Shown here one piece after another: positions 9,116 to 16,465 of a stretch of 64,000 bases of DNA. Origin of the DNA: Hoeflea sp. (GTDB lineage: Bacteria > Pseudomonadota > Alphaproteobacteria > Rhizobiales > Rhizobiaceae). Each line of letters opens with the position of its first letter. Within the stretch, counting starts at the first letter, position 1. Position numbers and translations under genes: made by a program. The DNA is taken from NCBI RefSeq assembly GCF_002733955.1, contig NZ_NVXQ01000023.1, positions 1 through 64,000 of the forward strand, given 5' to 3'. A model generated the notes under the pieces. The model was given only the letters and a program-made list of their open reading frames with translations, was not told the origin of the DNA and did not search any database.

Positions 9116-9800
9116 CACCGGGCTTTGCGGGCATGCAGCAAGTTGCCGCTCGGCGGCCCTTCGCACAGCCCGCACCTTTGACCGGTCTGGTTGTTTCAAC
9201 CACCGTCCTGAAAGTCAGGGAAATCCTGCGCGCCCTTTCGACCTTGGCTCCATCGACCCGGTCGCTCAGGCGCGCGGGAATTTCGTGCGTCCATTGGTAG
9301 CGCGCAGGCCCCGTCATGGCGAGCACTGACCGCGGCTCGAGAAGGACGGCCAGTTTCTCTCCGCTCTGCTTTTGCCGGAACACCATCTCGCAGGGGGACA
9401 GCAGGCTCAGCGACACGATGCGCTCACCAAAGCACGGGACACAATCAATATGCGCACGGATTCCCTGCCCGGGCAGATATTCATTTGCAATCACCTGGTC
9501 CGGAAACCCGCCCAGAACTCCCGCCGACACCAGCCGGCCGGAGACCGCGCGGAGCCATTCGGGAAGGGGCCCCAGACAGGCATCCGGGCTGACCGCCCGC
9601 GCCCTGTAGTCGTAGCGGTACCCGAAATGCTGCACCCGGCGCTTGAGCTCCGCGCTCCATCCGCCCTTGTCCAGGTGGCGGACGAGCACAGCCTCCTCGT
9701 CCGGCGAAATGAACGAGGCCACATAGACCGCACCGGGCGGCAAGCCCTTGCAACGCTCATCCAAGCCGACACCCATCCCTGCCCCGCCTGGTTCCTCCAT
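9018..9800 (-). CDS. AlkB-like 2OG-Fe(II) dioxygenase
   Basis: About 260 aa. The Fe(II) facial triad is visible as HID (in RAHIDC) and a later His (QWTHEIPARLSDR), followed by the 2-oxoglutarate-binding RRISLTFR. The domain normally ends there. Some 60 further residues follow that read antisense through the DUF305 gene and look unconserved. Homologues remove alkyl groups from nucleic acid bases. ATG 9800 is chosen because the sequence further upstream runs into the attL repeat. Confidence 0.75.
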   Translation of the reverse strand: MEEPGGAGMGVGLDERCKGLPPGAVYVASFISPDEEAVLVRHLDKGGWSAELKRRVQHFGYRYDYRARAVSPDACLGPLPEWLRAVSGRLVSAGVLGGFPDQVIANEYLPGQGIRAHIDCVPCFGERIVSLSLLSPCEMVFRQKQSGEKLAVLLEPRSVLAMTGPARYQWTHEIPARLSDRVDGAKVERARRISLTFRTVVETTRPVKGAGCAKGRRAATCCMPAKPGVIGRQFPAWRAGHRSDRRSGLPFRRSRASGPR

Positions 9801-10003
9801 CGACACACAGATCCCGAACACGCCACCAATGTCGACAGCGCATGAGCCAGCATCTTCCGTTTTGACGAAAGCCCGTTGCCAAAGGCACAGCCTTCCTGCT
9901 GGACCGGCCTGGCGCAGAAACCACATCAAGACCAGCATGGCCCCAACGGCGGGCCAATGAAAGGCCAACCAAAACCCACCGACCTTCTCGTCAACAATCT
10001 CTG

Positions 10004-10061
10004 GAAATTTTGGTAGCGGGAGAGGGACTTGAACCCCCGACACGCGGATTATGATTCCGCT
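10004..10061. repeat. attL: 58-bp direct repeat, tRNA-Met 3' fragment
   Basis: Identical to 51888-51945. It contains the minus-strand tRNA 3' half from the anticodon stem through CCA (10011-10061) plus 7 bp beyond. After 10061 the sequence diverges from the tRNA, so this copy is not a functional gene. Confidence 0.9.
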
Positions 10062-11017
10062 TGCTTGTTATTCTTGCGACTTGTGGGGTCTATAATTGAT
10101 TAATTAAATATCTGATTTTTCGCCACTTTATCGCATTTAAGGCTTATGAGGTCTTCTGCAATCGAATTCGGAGTCTTATAATAGGGTCGGTACGGAAACT
10201 GTGGGGAGGTGATCTTTTTGAGACAGAGGGGAATATCGGAGAGGGAAGGAAAATGTCTATAAAACAGAATGATACGGGCAGATCGGCAAAAGCGGTTATT
10301 TGAGACGAGTCAGGCCGTCTCAAATCAATCGCCGATCACATCGGGATAATGTTCCTATCACGAGCCGACGCTCTTGATAGGAATATGACAGGTTTTCCGG
10401 ACAGTGTGGGGCAAAACAGCTCAAGAGAAGCGGAATTATTCCAAACACCGGATTGAGGGAACTGTGACGTGCCGTCACGGTTAGCAGAGCGACTAAGACA
10501 GGTCGAAATAGCCAAGCAAAACAACAGCATGGTAATAGTGTGCAAGCGAAAAGGTGCATAGGCAATGCAGCGGAAGTGTGGCATCCGGAAAAGCGTCCAC
10601 GAGCGTGACAGCTGCAAGTGGATTAGCTCAAACGGAAGGGGCTTGTCTGGCATCATCGACGAGACGTGGTTAAGGTCGGCTCTGATCCCAAACGAGGCCT
10701 TTCATGCTGACAGATTCGGCCCATTCCGGACCTACGTGTAATCCGCTGCGAAGGACAGCAACGGCCTATTGCGTCGAAAACTCGGCACTTGATTTGTAAG
10801 GAAGATACCCCCTGCATCGTGTGCAAGTTTCTTTACACGTCGGTTGGATGGTTTGTCTTGTTGGGATGACTTTTTGTTGAGATTTAGAACCGCCCCGGGT
10901 CGACTCCAGAGAACCCATTTCAAAGCCAAAAATGCGAAGTCAGACTTGCCCTATTTTGGCGTATGCGATAAGCGTTTTCACTCGTGAAGGTTGTTTTTCA
11001 AGATAAAGAGGCTTCTT
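10062..11017. other. Island left end, about 950 bp without a supported gene
   Basis: Only short frames without convincing ribosome sites are present. The one structured element is the inverted repeat at 10298-10325. In a normal tRNA island the integrase gene would be expected next to an att site, but none is here. Confidence 0.6.
10298..10325. repeat. Inverted repeat ATTTGAGACG, possible integrase arm site
   Basis: ATTTGAGACG (10298-10307) and CGTCTCAAAT (10316-10325) form a perfect 10-bp inverted repeat. The same octamer TCTCAAAT occurs twice just inside the other island end (51822-51860), one copy being CGTCTCAAAT again. That placement suggests arm-type sites of the lost integrase or excisionase. 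It is not a good terminator because no U-run follows. Confidence 0.5.
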
Positions 11018-11257
11018 ATGAAGAGACTGGTTTTGTCCGGTGTATTCTCTCTAGCGCTGGTCACTGCTGCTGTTGCCGGCAACGCAACGCTGAAGAAGGA
11101 TGGGAAGAGTTATGCGCTCAGTTGTGTTAATTCTGGCTGCTACCTAACTGAGAAGATATCGCTATTTAAGTCTGGCGAGAAAAAGAGATTAGGGCCGGGC
11201 GGTGTAGCTAATTTCAAAAAGTGGCGCACCAAGCTTAAATCGCAGGGCTATAAATAA
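11018..11257 (+). CDS. Small secreted protein, unknown
   Basis: 79 aa. A clear Sec signal peptide (MKRLVLSGVFSLALVTAAVAG) precedes a mature part of about 58 residues with two Cys seven apart (SCVNSGC) and many Lys, so the mature protein is basic. AAAGAGG sits 7 nt before the ATG. No family recognised. It stands alone in the AT-richer left arm of the island. Confidence 0.65.
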   Translation: MKRLVLSGVFSLALVTAAVAGNATLKKDGKSYALSCVNSGCYLTEKISLFKSGEKKRLGPGGVANFKKWRTKLKSQGYK

Positions 11258-11323
11258 GCTTGAGGATTTGTTGCAAATTGATGGTAGGCGGTTGCATTGG
11301 GCTATCGCCTACCTCTAAAGGAA

Positions 11324-11524
11324 ATGGCATCAAAGAACATTTACGCGGTGACAATCGGCTTCAGGCGCAAGATTGAACGGAATTCTGGTCAAAGCTACAA
11401 TATTGCCAGTGCCGCATTCTTGCTTATCAACTGCATCACTCCTGTTATTGGTTTTGGTCTGATAGCCGCAATATTGGGTATTGCAACCATCAAGAAAGGC
11501 CAGTTCTGCGACGTTGTCGCTTAG
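11324..11524 (+). CDS. Possible small membrane protein
   Basis: From ATG 11324 the frame gives about 66 aa with a hydrophobic stretch (AAFLLINCITPVIGFGLIA) that could be one or two membrane segments. The ribosome-binding site is weak and no family is recognised, so it may be a chance frame. Confidence 0.3.
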   Translation: MASKNIYAVTIGFRRKIERNSGQSYNIASAAFLLINCITPVIGFGLIAAILGIATIKKGQFCDVVA

Positions 11525-11750
11525 GAACTTGGCTGGCAGCGGCGAAAAAGAGCTGCATTAAGCCCATATTACGACACTGGTGGGTAGCGCAGTGAAAGTC
11601 CGCTTTCCGCCCTTAGTTGCCAAATCTTCTTGGCACTCTCGACCCAAAGCCGCCTTAGTGGTCAGCGCAAAGAGGCCCGATTCGATCCCATTTCAGGAAA
11701 CTCACCTCATGTCGCCATTGGAGCGATAAGACCCCATTATGGAACTAACA

Positions 11751-11785
11751 AAAAAGCCGCTCAACCCATTCAGGGAGCGGCTTTT
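11751..11785 (-). terminator. Rho-independent terminator after small membrane gene
   Basis: The stem AAAAGCCGCTC / GAGCGGCTTTT with a 12-nt loop gives, on the minus strand, a GC-rich hairpin ending in TTTTTT. It begins at the stop codon of the 45-aa gene. Confidence 0.75.
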
Positions 11786-11922
11786 CAATGGATGGTTAGG
11801 GCTACCAAACCAACTGTAATGTTTGCTGCGACCACCCAGATTGTTTCTAAGGCAGCGACAAGCGCATTACGTAGTGAAGTTTTCAACTGGTTGGTCTTAC
11901 GACCGATGCATTTTGTATTCAT
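11785..11922 (-). CDS. 45-aa single-span membrane protein
   Basis: A strong Shine-Dalgarno (GGAGG, 5 nt before ATG 11922) and an abutting terminator mark this as a real gene although it has only 45 codons. The N-terminus is basic (MNTKCIGRKTNQLKTSLR), followed by one membrane helix (about 19-43) to the C-terminus. This layout resembles type I toxin-like or holin-like micropeptides, but no family is recognised and no antisense RNA was identified. Confidence 0.65.
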   Translation of the reverse strand: MNTKCIGRKTNQLKTSLRNALVAALETIWVVAANITVGLVALTIH

Positions 11923-12093
11923 GGGCACCTCCTTCAAATCGAGCAAATAGCGAAAAACGATTAGAATTATGGTGACCGCAACAAACCAGAAGGCAGGATT
12001 CGAACCCACACCCATCCCCGAAGCTTTCGCCAGATACATGGGAATGCTCGCCCATCTTTTCAAGGGCAATCATATTTCGCGAAACACAATGGC

Positions 12094-12249
12094 CTATTTT
12101 GTTTCAGGGCGCGTTTTCCGAAGGGTGGTTTTTTTTCGGCGAGCCCATCGATAGAGCTTGTAGAACCACCCAACAATAACGCCTGCCCCCACCGCGATGC
12201 TGATTGCGGCTGCATATACCTCTAGTGGAAGTGCCAAAAATTCTGCCAT
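12094..12249 (-). CDS. 51-aa single-span membrane protein
   Basis: ATG 12249 follows GGAG at 5 nt. The protein has one membrane segment (VYAAAISIAVGAGVIVGWFY, about 12-31) and then a strongly basic tail (RWARRKKTTLRKTR). No family recognised. It lies next to another tiny membrane-protein gene on the same strand. Confidence 0.55.
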   Translation of the reverse strand: MAEFLALPLEVYAAAISIAVGAGVIVGWFYKLYRWARRKKTTLRKTRPETK

Positions 12250-12406
12250 GACGATCTCCGTTCGGCCACAGACCAGCCATCCCACGCACAGCACCATGCT
12301 GAGGTGGTTGGTGACCTGGACCTGGTCCGTCAGGCGAGATTCATGACTAATTCTCCGATGCACATGATTGCGCATCCGTCTAATATGGCTCTGATTGTTA
12401 CGCTGT

Positions 12407-12958
12407 TCAAGGTTTGGGTTTTATTGCTCGATAGAGTGTTGACCGATCAACACTAAGAGAAGCGGCAATCGCCGAAGGTCGTTCGCCAGCCTCGATGAGC
12501 TTCCGAACGTGTTTCACTTGAGCGGAGGTAAGGGCAGGAGGGCGACCGACACGCACCCCACGACTTCGCGCCGCCTTGAGACCTGCTTGCGTTCGCTCGA
12601 CGATCAGGGAGCGCTCAAATTCCGCAAGTGCGCCCATGAGATGAAATGTCAGACGCCCTTGTGCGGTCGTCGTGTCGATTCCCTCCGTGAGGCTTTGGAA
12701 GTGAGCGCCCTTCCCTTCCAGATCGCGCACCACTTCGATCAGGTGGGGTAATGACCGACCAAGGCGGTCAAGCCGCCACACGGTTAGCACATCACCCGCT
12801 TGGAGACTTGCCAACAGCTTTTCAAGCTTTGGGCGTTTAGCGGATACCCCTGACACTTGGTCAGCGACAACTTTCTCACATCCCGCAGCCTTGAGGGCAT
12901 CGCGTTGAGAGTTGGCGTTTTGGTCGACGGTTGAGACGCGGGCATATCCGATTTTCAT
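12407..12958 (-). CDS. Serine recombinase (resolvase/invertase family)
   Basis: 183 aa from ATG 12958. The N-terminal catalytic domain has the nucleophile Ser in YARVSTVDQN and the arginine motif RLDRLGRS. Helix E carries AEFERSLIVERTQAG, and a C-terminal HTH runs from GRPPALTS to DRSTLYRA. This is the short Hin/Tn3-resolvase type, not a large phage integrase, so it does not explain insertion into tRNA-Met. A composite direct-repeat site lies immediately upstream (12966-12988) and an inverted copy 0.5 kb away. Confidence 0.88.
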   Translation of the reverse strand: MKIGYARVSTVDQNANSQRDALKAAGCEKVVADQVSGVSAKRPKLEKLLASLQAGDVLTVWRLDRLGRSLPHLIEVVRDLEGKGAHFQSLTEGIDTTTAQGRLTFHLMGALAEFERSLIVERTQAGLKAARSRGVRVGRPPALTSAQVKHVRKLIEAGERPSAIAASLSVDRSTLYRAIKPKP

Positions 12959-12965
12959 GCCGACA

Positions 12966-12988
12966 TTTTGCGACAAGGTTTTACGACA
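12966..12988. repeat. Composite 23-bp site beside serine recombinase gene
   Basis: Two direct half-sites TTTTRCGACA separated by AGG. An inverted copy is at 13481-13503 with G/A swapped between half-sites. It overlaps the recombinase promoter region, the usual place for a resolvase or invertase target. Confidence 0.6.
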
Positions 12989-13125
12989 GCCAAGAGTTTG
13001 ATTTTACTTACCCACAAAAACCGTTGCAAGAAGGATGACTTGATAAGGCGATAATGTCGCCTTGACAACGCCAAAATAACGTCATATTACCGATCTATTA
13101 TCCACAATATAAAGGTGATACGGAA

Positions 13126-13392
13126 ATGCCCCAAATAACCGTCAGAGAATTTGAAGAGAAAGTCCTTGCAATTGAAGAGATAGCTATCTTGCTGAGAGCT
13201 AGCACTAATGAATTGGTAGAGGATTATACATATCAGAAAAAAGCCTCTAGGGAGGCCTCGGTGACCGAATGGTTGGATACACGGATTAAGCCACTTATCG
13301 GCGATATTCAGCCTGCTGTAATTGATGGTGAATATCGCCAACCTCACGGACGTACGAGGTTGGAAAGGCTCCGAAATAGCTACGATAAGTAG
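13126..13392 (+). CDS. 88-aa hypothetical protein between inverted sites
   Basis: ATG 13126 follows AAAGGTG at 8 nt. The protein is acidic to neutral and helical, without signal peptide or membrane segment, and no family is recognised. It lies between the two inverted 23-bp sites and is divergent from the recombinase gene. If the segment inverts, the orientation of this gene would switch. Confidence 0.55.
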   Translation: MPQITVREFEEKVLAIEEIAILLRASTNELVEDYTYQKKASREASVTEWLDTRIKPLIGDIQPAVIDGEYRQPHGRTRLERLRNSYDK

Positions 13393-13415
13393 CTACTTGC
13401 CTCTGGTGTCGTCGG

Positions 13416-13451
13416 AAACCGTTGCAAAAAGGAACGTTTTTGCAACGGTTT
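13416..13451. terminator. Perfect 15-bp hairpin after the 88-aa gene
   Basis: AAACCGTTGCAAAAA and its complement are separated by GGAACG. It could be a bidirectional terminator, but related GTTGCAAAAA motifs at about 13016 and at 14505-14530 mean it may instead be a protein-binding site. Confidence 0.5.
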
Positions 13452-13480
13452 TCTGTGTCCTGCGATTTCAGTGGGTTATC

Positions 13481-13503
13481 TGTCGCAAAACCTTGTCGTA
13501 AAA
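13481..13503. repeat. Inverted copy of the 23-bp composite recombinase site
   Basis: The complement reads TTTTACGACA-AGG-TTTTGCGACA, matching 12966-12988 in 21 of 23 positions, in opposite orientation. Confidence 0.6.
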
Positions 13504-13607
13504 AGATGGGCGAAATTCCGCTTCAAGTCCGACCAAGACATCTGCAATCACTGTGTGATAAAGGATATAATCATATATCTATGAAGTACGATCGATAGGC
13601 CTATTTC

Positions 13608-14414
13608 TCAGAAGCCCAGTTTTTTTGCCTCGACCTCGATCTTCGACGCTAGACGCTCGATTTCAGCCATCACTACACCTTCTTCCCGCAAACCTTGTTC
13701 CAGCATCAAAATCGTTTGCGTGTCCCCACCATCGGTCCCCAGCTTGGGTGATCTTCTGGCTTCAAAGCTCTCTCGAAATTTCATGGTAGCTGAGATAGCA
13801 CCGGTTGGGTCGAGCTTTGCCATTATTGGCTGGAAAGCAGCCGAAGACCAATCGCGCCAAGTCATTGCTCGCAACGCTTCGATGGTTGATCTCTCGACAC
13901 AAAACGCTTCCTCAAAATCCGCAATCAAAGTCTGTCTTCGTATGATCATATCCGCGTAGGTTTGCTCCAAAAGCGCACGAGCTGCGCCGATCCTTAGTAC
14001 CAACTGATCTATTTCTTGAATTTCAGGGTCATTGCGAATGTCGGCTGACTCAGGAACTTTGTCGAAGTTTTTCGTCGTAATCGCCGTATTGATGTCTCCT
14101 AGCCAACGATTGAAACGATCCATCGTGTGCGCAATGGCATCTACACCGCCTGCTGTTACCGCTCCTTCGGCCCTTAACAACGTGAGTCCTATCGTTTCAG
14201 CACATGCAACCGACTTATCGTCCAAACCGACTGCCATTTTCTTGATGTTTTTAACGGCATCAACGACTGATCTGGGGCGCTCCTCCGCATCCAGAAAATT
14301 GTCCAGCTTGGGTATCATTAAATTAGCGGGACTATCGCGCAACAGCTGGCTAGCTGCCAAGAGATTTTCATGAGCCTTGTTTACGGCTTCCTGCATTTCA
14401 TCAAATTGGCTCAA
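13608..14414 (-). CDS. 268-aa helical hypothetical protein
   Basis: A TTG start at 14414 is preferred because GGAGAG precedes it by about 7 nt; an ATG lies six codons in. The protein is predicted soluble and largely alpha-helical with heptad-like stretches. It has no membrane segment and no motif that I recognise. It lies between the recombinase region and the prophage left end, so it may be island cargo or a phage moron. Its base composition is more AT-rich than the phage genes. Confidence 0.6.
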   Translation of the reverse strand: MSQFDEMQEAVNKAHENLLAASQLLRDSPANLMIPKLDNFLDAEERPRSVVDAVKNIKKMAVGLDDKSVACAETIGLTLLRAEGAVTAGGVDAIAHTMDRFNRWLGDINTAITTKNFDKVPESADIRNDPEIQEIDQLVLRIGAARALLEQTYADMIIRRQTLIADFEEAFCVERSTIEALRAMTWRDWSSAAFQPIMAKLDPTGAISATMKFRESFEARRSPKLGTDGGDTQTILMLEQGLREEGVVMAEIERLASKIEVEAKKLGF

Positions 14415-14546
14415 ATTTCAGCTCTCCAGAACAGACAATTTCTTACTTTAGGGATTAGGTTTCGCAAATGCCAAGCCATTACCTTTAAAGAAGGTTGAGG
14501 GGAGTCGCAAAAACCATCGTTTTTGCAACGATGCTGAAAGACCCCG

Positions 14547-15194
14547 CTAGAATATGTGGGTGACGTGGCGGACCGGAAGCGCCTCGATGACGCGCCGATT
14601 GGCCATCATCGGCCAAGCGGGATTGAGACTTTCGAGGTTCCACACGCCACTCTCGCCACTATCAGGACGGCGCAGGGTTTTGACATAGGCGTCGCCATCC
14701 TCAAGCGTGACGACACATTTGCGGCCGATCAAGCGCCCAACGTTGGCGCGGGCCGGATCGTCCTTGTAGACATAGAGCAGATCGCCATCCTCATAGACCG
14801 GCAGCATGGACGCGCCCCTGACCTTGAGCGCAAAAATCGAGCCGCGCAATTGCATCAGCATGCCTGGCGGAGCTGGAACTTCGCCGAGCGCATTGTCATG
14901 GCCATTGGCCTCGAAGGTCACGGATGTGTCGCTCGGCAGGTCATCACCGCCAGCTGCGATATAGCCAAGCAATGGGACCTTCAATGTGGGAGCGGGCGGA
15001 CCGTCCTCCAGCCCGTACGTCAGGTTGATGCCCAAGACGCGGAAAAGCTTCTCCATGTTCGTAAACGATGGGACTTGGCCGTTACGCATATTTTTGATCA
15101 AGCCGAAGTGGCCGACCGCAAGCTCCGAGGCTTTTGAGGCCGACAGCTTCCGCTTCTTCAATGCCACATCGATGAGCTTCAAAATTTCATCCAT
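14547..15194 (-). CDS. LexA-like phage repressor (HTH plus S24 peptidase)
   Basis: 215 aa. An N-terminal HTH (about 15-55) is joined through a hinge with an Ala-Gly type cleavage region (IAAGG) to an S24 peptidase fold. The nucleophile Ser is in GASMLPVYEDGD and the general-base Lys in DAYVKTLRR. Such repressors keep the lysogenic state and self-cleave with RecA after DNA damage. It is transcribed away from the early operon, as Mu c is, and a strong dyad lies in the divergent promoter region. Confidence 0.88.
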   Translation of the reverse strand: MDEILKLIDVALKKRKLSASKASELAVGHFGLIKNMRNGQVPSFTNMEKLFRVLGINLTYGLEDGPPAPTLKVPLLGYIAAGGDDLPSDTSVTFEANGHDNALGEVPAPPGMLMQLRGSIFALKVRGASMLPVYEDGDLLYVYKDDPARANVGRLIGRKCVVTLEDGDAYVKTLRRPDSGESGVWNLESLNPAWPMMANRRVIEALPVRHVTHIF

Positions 15195-15200
15195 CCAATC

Positions 15201-15224
15201 GAATTAGCCATAAATGTCTAATTC
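15201..15224. promoter_or_regulatory. Dyad operator in repressor/early intergenic region
   Basis: GAATTAG (15201-15207) and CTAATTC (15218-15224) form a perfect inverted repeat spaced by 10 bp, only 6 bp from the repressor start codon. The AT-rich rest (15225-15323) should hold the divergent early promoter. Likely bound by the repressor and/or the Ner-like protein. Confidence 0.65.
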
Positions 15225-15323
15225 GGCAAAATGTTTCTCACATCGGCATTAATTCATCTTGTTTTGTTGGACGTATTAATCTAGTTTCAATTTCAAGACG
15301 AAAAACATTGGAGCATTTTGGCT

Positions 15324-15575
15324 ATGAGCCCCACCGAGGCAGTCTTTTTGGCAAACACGTTGGCCAGTTTCGAGGGTGTTACGCACTGGGCGATATCTCA
15401 GCGCATCTTCGGAAAAGGGAATTTCTTCGAAGGCATCAAGAACGGTAGCAATACCTACCATTCAACCCTTGAGCGCGCTCACCGCTGGTTCGGCGAAAAC
15501 TGGCCAGAAGATCTTGCCTGGCCGGACGAGATCGAGCGCCCTGCCCGCCATGTTGAGCGTGAACGGGTGGCTTGA
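15324..15575 (+). CDS. Small HTH protein, Cro/Ner-like position
   Basis: 83 aa from ATG 15324. The segment from ISQRIFGKGNFFEGIKNG onward looks like an XRE-type HTH with its recognition helix. It is the first early gene, divergent from the repressor, where Mu has ner and lambda has cro. Its expected role is to limit early transcription or repressor expression during lytic growth. Confidence 0.6.
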   Translation: MSPTEAVFLANTLASFEGVTHWAISQRIFGKGNFFEGIKNGSNTYHSTLERAHRWFGENWPEDLAWPDEIERPARHVERERVA

Positions 15576-15622
15576 GAATTTCAGTTCCTAGAGCCCCCCA
15601 CTCTCCAAAAACCGAGCCGATC

Positions 15623-16465
15623 ATGACTACACATCAGTACAAAACCGTATCCCTTTCCTCCGTTTCCGTGCCTGCCGAGCGGTCTCGGTCGCTCGACAAG
15701 GACTGGGCGGAAGCGCTGACCGCGATGTTCAAGGATCAGGGCAACAAGACGGCGATCGAGGTTCGGCGCAGCGATGAAGACGGCCAGTATGTTCTCGTCG
15801 CGGGCCTGCATCGGCTCGAAGCGGCAAAGCTTTGCGGCTGGGAGGATCTGACGGTCCGACTGATCGAGGCCAATAGCGATCAGGCAACAGCGGTATACAA
15901 GCTCCATGAGGTGATGGAAAACCTCGGTCGACGCGAGCTGACCATTCTCGACCGGGCACGGCATCTCCATGACTTCCAGGAGGCGCTTTATGCGCTTCAT
16001 CCGGAGCTTAGACATGGAGGCGATCGAAAGAGCGAAGCGGCTCGCGAAAATCAAAACGAAATCTTTTCGCTTCGATCTGATGTCTCCGAGAAGATCGGCC
16101 TATCTCACCGCGCAATTCAGATGGCAGTGAAACTCTACAAAGGCCTGACCAAAGCCACGCGCGAGCGCGTCGACGGCACCTGGCTTGCGGATCATCAGGC
16201 GGGCCTGATGGCACTGGCCGCACACAAGGCCAAGATGCAAGCCAACATTCTGGATGTTCTCGAAAACCCCGACAATGACGTGAAGTCGGTCGCTGACGCC
16301 ATCCTCTATCTTGAGCAAGGGCGGCTTTTGAACGCGGCTGAACGGAAGATCGGTGGCCTGCGCGCAGCACTCACCAAACTCGATGATGCCACGTTCGATC
16401 AGCTGATGGATTTGCATGCCGAGCGGGTAAAAGCGTGGTTGGAACGCCGGGGCGACTCACGATGA
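15623..16465 (+). CDS. ParB/Srx N-terminal domain protein
   Basis: 280 aa from ATG 15623. The N-terminal ParB/Sulfiredoxin-like nuclease fold is recognised by VLVAGLHRLEAAKLCGW, the GxHR motif region near residue 60. A helical region with an HTH-like part (ISEKIGLSHRAIQMAVKLY-like, about 155-175) follows. Its stop overlaps the transposase start (ATGA). ParB-like genes occur upstream of A in several alphaproteobacterial Mu-like phages; the function is not established. Confidence 0.8.
   Translation: MTTHQYKTVSLSSVSVPAERSRSLDKDWAEALTAMFKDQGNKTAIEVRRSDEDGQYVLVAGLHRLEAAKLCGWEDLTVRLIEANSDQATAVYKLHEVMENLGRRELTILDRARHLHDFQEALYALHPELRHGGDRKSEAARENQNEIFSLRSDVSEKIGLSHRAIQMAVKLYKGLTKATRERVDGTWLADHQAGLMALAAHKAKMQANILDVLENPDNDVKSVADAILYLEQGRLLNAAERKIGGLRAALTKLDDATFDQLMDLHAERVKAWLERRGDSR

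Noticed and set aside
10336-10656. 106-codon minus-strand frame in the island left end
   Set aside because: No ribosome site, and the composition is not protein-like; overlapping frames of similar length exist.
11985-12060. T-arm-like GGTTCGAATCC on the minus strand, suggesting a tRNA
   Set aside because: No matching acceptor stem, no CCA and no anticodon stem can be fitted around it; chance match.
12407-12958. Serine recombinase as the integrase of the tRNA island
   Set aside because: It is a short resolvase/invertase type with its own composite sites; tRNA 3'-end insertion with long identity is typical of tyrosine integrases.
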